DNA of 7,542 nucleotides from Clostridia bacterium (lineage in GTDB: Bacteria; Bacillota; Clostridia; Oscillospirales; Acutalibacteraceae). The notes beneath the pieces were generated by a model. That model had not been told where the DNA came from and searched no databases. It was given only the letters and a program-made list of their open reading frames with translations. The DNA lies in NCBI GenBank assembly GCA_017437165.1, contig JAFSBS010000364.1:1-7542 (forward strand). Direction: 5' to 3'. A program made the position numbers and the translations under genes. Positions 1 through 5,672 of the stretch are shown piece after piece (positions within the stretch are counted from its first letter, which is position 1; every line of letters starts with the position of its first letter).

Positions 1-1
1 A

Positions 2-877
2 GCAGGTATCGGATGTTATCAAAGCGGTATGTTAGTAGAACAACCCAATATGTCGGTTGAAGACTTCAGGTGGATTGCGGAGCAATCCAAAGGTAAATGT
101 AACCAGTTTGCTTTAGGTGGCAGAGGTGACCCCGACCAGCACGAGCATTTTGAAGAAATACTTAAAATCTGTCGAGAAAATGTGCTTGTGCCTAATTTTA
201 CGACATCAGGATATGGTATGACACCTGAAATAGCAAAGCTTTGCAAGCAATATTGCGGTGCGGTTGCGGTAAGCTGGTATAGAAGCGAATATACGTTAAG
301 AGCAATACAAATGCTACTCGATGCCGATGTTAAAACCAATATTCACTATGTACTCGGCAAAAACAGTATTGATGAAGCGATTGAAAGATTGCGAAATAAA
401 GATTTTCCAAAAGGTATAAATGCAGTAATATTCCTTTTACATAAGCCTGCTGGTCAAGGTACAAAAGCCAATATGCTTGAATCAAGCGACCCAAGAGTTG
501 CAGAGTTTTTCGCCGAGGTAGATAAACAGCACCCTTTTAAGGTTGGTATGGATAGCTGTAATGTCCCCGGCGCTATCAATTTCTGCAAATCTATTTTGCC
601 TGAATCCTTAGACACCTGTGAGGGTGGCAGATATAGCTGTTATATTGGTGCCGATATGATTATGGTGCCGTGTAGTTTTGACCAAGAAAAAAGGTACGAG
701 GTATCACTGCGTAAAATGTCTATTACAGAAGCGTGGAATAGTAGTGCATTTGAACGTTTTCGCAATAAGATGCGTGGCGCTTGTCCGAATTGCGAAAAAA
801 AAGAACTTTGTATGGGCGGTTGCCCACTAATGCCAGAAATCGTTTTCTGCGAAAGCGGGAAAAGAAAAATAATATAA
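2..877 (+). CDS. Radical SAM/SPASM domain protein, 5' end cut by window edge
   Basis: The reading frame is open from base 2, so the true start lies upstream; the ATG at 29 is internal. About 291 residues are visible. The N-terminal CxxxCxxC that would hold the SAM-cleaving 4Fe-4S cluster is not in view; the first residues, AGIGCYQSGM, probably lie just after it. GGRGDP (115-132) sits where radical SAM barrels carry a GGEP-like strand. The C-terminal end has a clear SPASM signature C-x2-C-x5-C-x3-C (codons 782-823), preceded by CEGGRYSC and a VPC, which would bind auxiliary Fe-S clusters. Known SPASM enzymes mostly modify peptides or proteins (sulfatase maturation, ribosomal peptide crosslinks). 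The stop lies 20 nt before the next gene, so the two are probably co-transcribed, making that protein or its relatives a candidate substrate. The family call is firm; the substrate is inference. Confidence 0.85.
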   Translation, partial: AGIGCYQSGMLVEQPNMSVEDFRWIAEQSKGKCNQFALGGRGDPDQHEHFEEILKICRENVLVPNFTTSGYGMTPEIAKLCKQYCGAVAVSWYRSEYTLRAIQMLLDADVKTNIHYVLGKNSIDEAIERLRNKDFPKGINAVIFLLHKPAGQGTKANMLESSDPRVAEFFAEVDKQHPFKVGMDSCNVPGAINFCKSILPESLDTCEGGRYSCYIGADMIMVPCSFDQEKRYEVSLRKMSITEAWNSSAFERFRNKMRGACPNCEKKELCMGGCPLMPEIVFCESGKRKII

Positions 878-881
878 AATA

Positions 882-889
882 AAAGGTGG
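882..889 (+). promoter_or_regulatory. Ribosome binding site that fixes the start of the pentaserine LRR gene
   Basis: AAAGGTGG ends 8 nt before the ATG at 898. An in-frame GTG at 886 lies inside this Shine-Dalgarno sequence and so cannot be the start. This sets the protein N-terminus at MKIRTDF, which matters because that N-terminus is the notable motif. Confidence 0.75.
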
Positions 890-897
890 AATTTATT

Positions 898-1911
898 ATG
901 AAAATTAGAACTGATTTTGTGACCAATTCAAGTAGCTCAAGTTTTACGCTTATGATTAAATTTGATTTGGTTAATGGTAAAAGTGTTGAGTTTTATGCTC
1001 AAGGAGGCTCAGGTGAAACCGGTAGAATTGACTATTTTGATGCTGAAGCTATAGTTAATGTAAGCCCTAAACAATTGGGTAACGCAAAAAATGTTGATGA
1101 ACTTATTCATTTGCTCGAAGAAGGTGTTGTTGACGGAGAGGATGAAATAAAAATTTTTGATGAATCTCGCCCCGTAGAAAGTGAGGTGGGTGCAGGTGTA
1201 TTTGATGCCTACGATTTTGTTATTGAAATTCGTGAGAAGATTAAATCAATGGAAGATATAGAATCTATAACAATTACAGGTAATGAAGAGAATTATGAGA
1301 GTTATAAACGTAGTTACACATATAACCTAAAAACAAAAGAATATACAGGTACTGAAGAGGGATATGTACTTGAGGTTAATGGTTCTAACGGTGGTGATTT
1401 ATGCTTCGATGATTTGCAGTCATGTGTTATGCAAGCTGATTTATCCATGGAAGATGATGGTGAGTATTGGGAACAGGATTTTTCGGACCTCACCACTATC
1501 ACAATACCTGACAGTGTAACAAGTATAGGTTATAGTGCGTTTTCTGGATGTACAAACCTCACCACTATCACAATACCTGACAGCGTAACAAGTATAGGTA
1601 ATTTTGCGTTTATAGAATGTACAAACCTTACCACAATCACAATCCCAGACAGTGTAACAAGTATAGGTGATTTTGCGTTTTCTGAATGTACAAACCTTAC
1701 CACAATCACAATCCCAGACAGTGTAACAAGTATAGGTGATGGTGCATTTTCTTGGTGTGAAAACCTCACCTCAATCACAATACCAGACAGTGTGACAAGT
1801 ATAGGTGATTTGGCGTTTGATGGATGTGAAAACCTCGCTATCCACGCCCTTAAGGGTAGTTATGCTGAACAGTATGCAAAAGAAAATGAAATAAACTTTG
1901 TGGCAGAATAA
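898..1911 (+). CDS. Pentaserine-motif protein with BspA-type leucine-rich repeats
   Basis: Starting at ATG 898 the product has 337 residues. It opens with MKIRTDFVTNSSSSSF (residues 1-16), a block I recall from the N-termini of otherwise different Clostridia proteins. Residues 17-197 are an acidic region with no domain I recognise. Residues 198-312 are five 23-aa repeats of the form LTTITIPDSVTSIGxxAFxx followed by CxN, the LRR_5/BspA type that builds a curved solenoid used for binding. Residues 313-337 (with SYAEQYAKEN) look like the usual C-terminal cap of such arrays. Many BspA proteins are secreted, but this one has no hydrophobic signal peptide, transmembrane segment or wall anchor, so a cytoplasmic location is likely unless the N-terminal block is itself an unusual signal. 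The gene sits 20 nt behind a radical SAM/SPASM gene. The LRR call is firm; the role of the N-terminal block is unknown. Confidence 0.88.
   Translation: MKIRTDFVTNSSSSSFTLMIKFDLVNGKSVEFYAQGGSGETGRIDYFDAEAIVNVSPKQLGNAKNVDELIHLLEEGVVDGEDEIKIFDESRPVESEVGAGVFDAYDFVIEIREKIKSMEDIESITITGNEENYESYKRSYTYNLKTKEYTGTEEGYVLEVNGSNGGDLCFDDLQSCVMQADLSMEDDGEYWEQDFSDLTTITIPDSVTSIGYSAFSGCTNLTTITIPDSVTSIGNFAFIECTNLTTITIPDSVTSIGDFAFSECTNLTTITIPDSVTSIGDGAFSWCENLTSITIPDSVTSIGDLAFDGCENLAIHALKGSYAEQYAKENEINFVAE
1489..1833 (+). repeat. Five in-frame 69-bp tandem repeats (LRR units)
   Basis: Units start at 1489, 1558, 1627, 1696 and 1765, each exactly 69 bp (23 codons). Units 1 and 2 differ at one base in their first 42. 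Units 3 and 4 are identical over their first 45 bases. The constant part is TITIPDSVTSIG. Variation concentrates at unit residues 15-16 (YS, NF, DF, DG, DL) and 19-20 (SG, IE, SE, SW, DG). This fits recent unit duplication in a repeat whose copy number could vary between strains. Confidence 0.95.
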
Positions 1912-2196
1912 AGGAGTATTGTTAACGAATAATATCGGGCGGATAATTTAGCTGGTTGAGCCTTGACAATTTGACATAATTGATAGTGGTGGTGTAGCGC
2001 CATTCGTAATGTGCATATTGAAAAAAGTAAAAACTGCTGAAATCTTTGCCGTCAGGCAATTTCATTACAAAATGTTTCATTATGCAACACTTCATTGTCG
2101 AAAGGTATCTTTATTTTTGCGTGAAGTTCAAAGGGTTTGAAATGAAGTTTGCTCCAGAAGTCGCAAAATGAAGTTGTGTTCTTGCGAACATAAAAC
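1912..2196. other. Intergenic region without a convincing gene
   Basis: About 285 bases lie between the LRR gene stop and the terminator. An AAGGAG at 1911-1916 resembles a ribosome site but leads only to a 10-codon frame. The right half holds a hairpin array, listed separately. A minus-strand frame from ATG 2095 (or 2080, or 2065) to the stop at 1922 would give 57, 52 or 47 residues rich in aromatic residues, including YEWRYTT and NYPPDIIR. A plus-strand frame at 2009-2140 is open over the same bases. Neither has a Shine-Dalgarno sequence, so I call neither a gene. The minus-strand frame could be a small unrecognised protein or the tail of a decayed gene. Confidence 0.6.
2046..2191. repeat. 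Array of small hairpins with TTCATT / ATGAAG spacers (large imperfect dyad)
   Basis: On the left, TTCATT occurs at 2061, 2076 and 2091, spaced exactly 15 nt apart. On the right the opposite orientation appears: GTGAAGTT at 2121 and AATGAAGTT at 2141 and 2167. Small stems lie between or beside these motifs: TTGCC/GGCAA (2046-2059), ACA/TGT (2067-2075), TTCAAA/TTTGAA (2127-2141), TTTGC/GCAAA (2148-2167) and TGTTC/GAACA (2077+100 to 2190, i.e. 2177-2190). The two halves are therefore inverted around about 2097-2120. The array ends directly before the terminator at 2197. It may be a dispersed non-coding repeat (MITE-like), a structured RNA or a recombination site; I cannot tell which from one copy. 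The weakest stem is the third on the left, with only 2 bp. Confidence 0.6.
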
Positions 2197-2229
2197 AAAA
2201 ATCTCAAGTCTTGTGACTTGAGATTTTTT
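2197..2229. terminator. Bidirectional intrinsic terminator ending the three-gene operon
   Basis: The arms AAAAATCTCAAGTC (2197-2210) and GACTTGAGATTTTT (2215-2228) form a perfect 14-bp stem with the tetraloop TTGT. There is a T6 run on the plus strand and TTTTTGTTTTA on the minus strand. The stem begins 2 nt after the stop of the HIRAN-like gene, so it is clearly that operon's terminator. It can also stop rightward transcripts from the LRR gene. It is nearly identical to the hairpin at 7503-7536. Confidence 0.92.
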
Positions 2230-2230
2230 A

Positions 2231-2719
2231 TTATCTTTTAAGTTCAATAACAGTTTCTACAAAAAGCACCGCTTTTTTAGCGTGTCGGCTTCGCATTGAG
2301 ATAGGCTCAACGAAGCTTACTGAAGCACTTTTAAACAATAAATGACCATTATCATAAAGTGGGGCAATTGCGCTGCATAAATCTGCCGGTAAAGTACCTA
2401 AATTCTTATTCGATTCAGTAAATAACGAAAAATTATTCCGGTTGAAAGAATTTTCACCATCTCTTACAATATTGATTTTATCGTGGAGTTTTATAGATTC
2501 TATCTGCTCTGTTCTGCCCTCATAACGTGTGCCCATAGCTTCAAATTTTATTGTTATAGTGTCTGTGGCTTCATCATAACTTCCATAATACTGCTCAGGG
2601 TATTCCATAAAACCCGGTTCATAATAATCAGGACCTACAGTAAGGGAATTCTCGTATTTGTGATGAATTTTTTTTACTTCTTCAAGCAGATTGTTTATTA
2701 AAATATCATAATTATTCAT
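2231..2719 (-). CDS. Small HIRAN-domain-like protein
   Basis: This 162-aa protein has a C-terminal half (about residues 76-160) that reads like a HIRAN domain: a strand with KINIVRDGEN, then SFNRNNFSLF, then NLGTLPADLCSAIAPLYDNG, then a strand SASVSFVEPI. This matches the family pattern of an Asn-rich turn followed by 'lG.lp..l...iapl.d.g'. HIRAN domains in HLTF/Rad5 helicases bind 3' ends of single-stranded DNA; stand-alone bacterial versions are often near repair or defence genes. The N-terminal 60 residues are acidic and Tyr-rich, with no known domain. It is the last gene of the operon: its ATG lies 2 nt after the stop of the gene before, and GGAGGGA (2731-2737) inside that gene's end serves as ribosome site with a long spacing of about 12 nt, suggesting coupled translation. 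No catalytic motif is visible. The HIRAN call rests on pattern only. Confidence 0.7.
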   Translation of the reverse strand: MNNYDILINNLLEEVKKIHHKYENSLTVGPDYYEPGFMEYPEQYYGSYDEATDTITIKFEAMGTRYEGRTEQIESIKLHDKINIVRDGENSFNRNNFSLFTESNKNLGTLPADLCSAIAPLYDNGHLLFKSASVSFVEPISMRSRHAKKAVLFVETVIELKR

Positions 2720-2721
2720 AA

Positions 2722-5661
2722 TTAATAAATTCCCTCCGTTTCTTCAAGTTCACGGTAATAAGCTTCTGCTGAAGAATAAAACCTGTCAAGAATGTTATCG
2801 TAATAGATTTCTGTTCCATGTAACCTGTAGGTAACGTCTGACTTTTCATTGGTTTTACAACCATATCTTATCATTTCTTCCATAAGGTCATAAGTGTCAA
2901 TAGAACCGTGTGTTTTAATAATCCACATTTCAAATGCTTTTATAGTAACGGTTGTTTTTCCTTTATAGAGAACAATATTATTAAAAATCTGTTCAGAAGA
3001 ATAACGCTCATCCTCCGCAAGTATGTTTGCATAGAACCAGTCAGAGAAACCGAGGTCAAAAAGTTCATGCTCAAAGCCTGCTGATTTAATGGTTTTTATA
3101 CTGAAAAATGTATTGGCTTCAACAAAATCGAAAACACTGTCGCAGAAATTTTCAATGAGTTCATCTGTAACTCCGCCTGCCTCTAACTTTCTTTTGTTTA
3201 TCAGGTGGTCAGGGTCAAATTCAAAGACGATTTTATTGTTTTTGAGATGCGTCAGCGTTCCTGAAAAAGCCTGTACATAAGTAAATTTTTTTCTGAGAGG
3301 CTTAATATCAAGAATATCGGACTTAGTTAAAAGATTTTTGAAATATGCGTCAAGTGAGGCGTGATTCTGGTAAGCGTATTTTGAAAGCACCGAAAAGCCT
3401 ATATTTTTAAGATTGAACGGATTGATTTCAGATGAATCGGCACCAGGAAATAAATCTTTATATATTTTTTTGATTTCATCAATATAATAGAAATCCTCTG
3501 TAAGTTTTTCGCTGAGCAAGGTTTTCGCGTCATCACTCATAACTTTGTAGTCAACTCTGTAAGAACCCTGGTAATAATATTTGCTGAAATTCTTCCAGAT
3601 TATTGCACCTGATTCAAATCCATATTCCTTGCGCACAAGGTCAAGTAACTCTTCCTGTGTAAGTGGTGCATTGTTCATAATAAGCTCAGTAACAGCTTCA
3701 TTTCTGTCAAATTCACCAAAGCAAAGTATTGGTGTTCTGCCACAACGGAAGTTATTGTAACTATTTTCAGGAACAATCTTTCTTAACAGATTATGTAACT
3801 CATATTGGTCTCTTATATCATACTTTTGCATAAGCTCAGGGTAATCATCCATAAATTTAAGAGTTGATATTTCAATGTTTTCATAAGATTCAAAATTGAG
3901 TGTGTCAAGTAATTCAGAATAATCTCTCGCATCAATGTCGTAATATCTTATTAATTCATTTTGTTTCCACAAAGCAATACGCGACTCTCCAAGATGATTT
4001 TTTCTTGTTTTTAAAACACCTTCAGTGTAGTAAAGTTTTTCATCATAAGGTATGTTTTCTGATTTGAGGAATAAGTTGAATTTTTCTGCAAAATCAGTGA
4101 ATGAAATATCGTCCTGACAGAATTTACTTAAAAAATAGTTTTCAAGCTCAAAACGCTTTTTCTCAATCCACATACCATCAAGCAGGATTTTATTGCGGTT
4201 AAGGTAGTTTTTCACCTTGAGCTTTAAACCTATATCAAGTTTGTTATCTTCAAGTGCAGAACGAAGGTCGTTTTTGCCTTGCTTTATATTACGCATATCC
4301 ATATAGTTGAAAACAGCAGCATTAATACCGAACCATTTTTCTGCATCGCTTTTGTCAAAAGCGTATGTGCTGAAAAAGATTTCGTAGTAATCTTCATCAA
4401 AGCAAGCGACACCAGTTTCCTCTTTACACTGGATACAAAGCTTGTTAAAATCTCTTTTTTCAATCTGTCGGATTCTTTCTCTTGTTACGTTGAATTCAGT
4501 GCCGATTGATTCGAGTGTGGCACCATCAAGACGCTTTCCAATAAGCGCTTTGCTTCGTTCATCTATAGCGCATGATTTTTTTAGATAATTTTTAAATTTA
4601 GGGTATTTGCGATAACAACGATAATCAACATATTCAAGTTTTTTATCTGCTATCATTCTGCCTATTACACTTTTCAGACGACTTTCATCAACGTCAATTG
4701 GTAAATGCAGATTGTCGGTAAAATCTTTGAAGCTGAAGCCACGGAATTTATTATTTGCATACAACTCAAGAATGCTTTTACTGATTTCTTCTTCGGTAAT
4801 AATAGCAGAAGAATCACCATCACAGAAAGCAAGAATTCTGGCTCTATGCTGCTCAAGATATTCTTTTCGCTTTTCGAGAATATTATCAACCGAGCCTTTT
4901 CCCATTGCAGGCATTCTGTAAAATTCTGCTTCGGATATAAAAATAATTTCGCTAAGATAAGAATAGCCAGCTTTACGAAGTTGGTTTTTTGGTCGGTTTT
5001 CAATATTCCAGTCACCAATGAAAATATCGTTTGTGATTACATAAGAACGTATTTTTTCTCTGTTAGCTGGTGAGTGGAGAATATCAAAAACAGTGTTTGT
5101 GGGATTTAAAGATTTTTTTATTGATTCATTGAATGCTGTAATGATATTGTTTTTTTGTGTTTCAATGTAACCAGCACAGCTTGTGGTTATTTCAGTAGCG
5201 GTGAAAATATCCATCATTTTAATGCTCATAAAATCATTTTTGTCTGCAAAAAGAATATCTTTAATAAATTTCTTACCAGCAAACATAAGAAGATTGTAAG
5301 CTTTTGAAGAAATATCAGAAAGGACGTTCAGTTCTGTGTTTGCTGCATTGAAAAATTCTTTTATAAATTCTTTGCCACAGTCGGTTTTAGCCCATTCATA
5401 AAAATTGTCATCATTAAGCTCTGGCACGTTGCATTCGGCATCTTCATTGACGGTTGATTCAAAGTTGGCATTAGCATAAATGTTAATTGTTTCAGCAACT
5501 TCGTTAACAGATTTTACTCCCATATTAGGAAGATTCTGGAGTTCGCCTTTTTCATAAAAAGTTACCATTTCACCGAATGTGGAAATACCGGCTCTGTGCA
5601 GACAATTCCTTGTGCGCACGGATAAATTTAATTCATCTATAGATAAAGCATTGATATCCAT
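2722..5661 (-). CDS. Large RNAP alpha-CTD-like / sigma-70 region-4-like protein
   Basis: This 979-aa protein borrows promoter-recognition parts of RNA polymerase. Residues 7-60 match the alpha-subunit C-terminal domain: LSVRTRNCL aligns with E. coli LTVRSANCL (R16=R265, N19=N268, C20=C269), and NMGVKS aligns with NLGKKS, so UP-element contact residues are kept. A second, degenerate copy may span 113-168. A third at about 215-265 keeps R223 and N226. Residues 290-360 look like a winged helix. Residues 380-409 (GATLESIGTEFNVTRERIRQ...) are a near-canonical sigma-70 region 4.2 helix-turn-helix. Residues 420-979 have no family I recognise but contain winged-helix-like stretches (for example PLTQEELLDLVRKEYGF). 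I see no catalytic, ATPase or membrane motif. The start ATG follows the upstream stop by 11 nt, with its AGGA ribosome site (5671-5674) overlapping that stop. A DNA-binding transcriptional role is likely; whether it activates or blocks transcription is open. Confidence 0.85.
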   Translation of the reverse strand: MDINALSIDELNLSVRTRNCLHRAGISTFGEMVTFYEKGELQNLPNMGVKSVNEVAETINIYANANFESTVNEDAECNVPELNDDNFYEWAKTDCGKEFIKEFFNAANTELNVLSDISSKAYNLLMFAGKKFIKDILFADKNDFMSIKMMDIFTATEITTSCAGYIETQKNNIITAFNESIKKSLNPTNTVFDILHSPANREKIRSYVITNDIFIGDWNIENRPKNQLRKAGYSYLSEIIFISEAEFYRMPAMGKGSVDNILEKRKEYLEQHRARILAFCDGDSSAIITEEEISKSILELYANNKFRGFSFKDFTDNLHLPIDVDESRLKSVIGRMIADKKLEYVDYRCYRKYPKFKNYLKKSCAIDERSKALIGKRLDGATLESIGTEFNVTRERIRQIEKRDFNKLCIQCKEETGVACFDEDYYEIFFSTYAFDKSDAEKWFGINAAVFNYMDMRNIKQGKNDLRSALEDNKLDIGLKLKVKNYLNRNKILLDGMWIEKKRFELENYFLSKFCQDDISFTDFAEKFNLFLKSENIPYDEKLYYTEGVLKTRKNHLGESRIALWKQNELIRYYDIDARDYSELLDTLNFESYENIEISTLKFMDDYPELMQKYDIRDQYELHNLLRKIVPENSYNNFRCGRTPILCFGEFDRNEAVTELIMNNAPLTQEELLDLVRKEYGFESGAIIWKNFSKYYYQGSYRVDYKVMSDDAKTLLSEKLTEDFYYIDEIKKIYKDLFPGADSSEINPFNLKNIGFSVLSKYAYQNHASLDAYFKNLLTKSDILDIKPLRKKFTYVQAFSGTLTHLKNNKIVFEFDPDHLINKRKLEAGGVTDELIENFCDSVFDFVEANTFFSIKTIKSAGFEHELFDLGFSDWFYANILAEDERYSSEQIFNNIVLYKGKTTVTIKAFEMWIIKTHGSIDTYDLMEEMIRYGCKTNEKSDVTYRLHGTEIYYDNILDRFYSSAEAYYRELEETEGIY

Positions 5662-5672
5662 AATAAGTCATC

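Noticed and set aside
886..897. GTG start at 886 giving four extra N-terminal residues to the LRR protein
   Set aside because: The GTG lies inside the AAAGGTGG ribosome site for ATG 898, and the MKIR start matches the motif family.
1530..1778. 82-aa minus-strand ORF with internal repeats
   Set aside because: It is the antisense shadow of the LRR tandem repeats.
1489..1833. CRISPR-like array
   Set aside because: The 69-bp units are contiguous, in frame and encode LRR units; there are no spacers.
1963..1991. TTGACA at 1963 and again at 1971 as -35 boxes
   Set aside because: No -10-like hexamer lies 16-18 nt downstream of either, and no gene follows on that strand.
2009..2140. 43-codon plus-strand ORF inside the hairpin array
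   Set aside because: It has no ribosome site, overlaps the antisense mini-ORF in full, and is made mostly of repeat motifs.
4674..5073. Three overlapping 69-122 aa ORFs on both strands
   Set aside because: They lie inside the well-supported 979-aa gene, lack ribosome sites and show no domain.
2722..5661. A true sigma factor or RNA polymerase alpha subunit
   Set aside because: It lacks sigma region 2 and the alpha N-terminal assembly domain, and at 979 aa is far too long; only the DNA-reading modules are shared.
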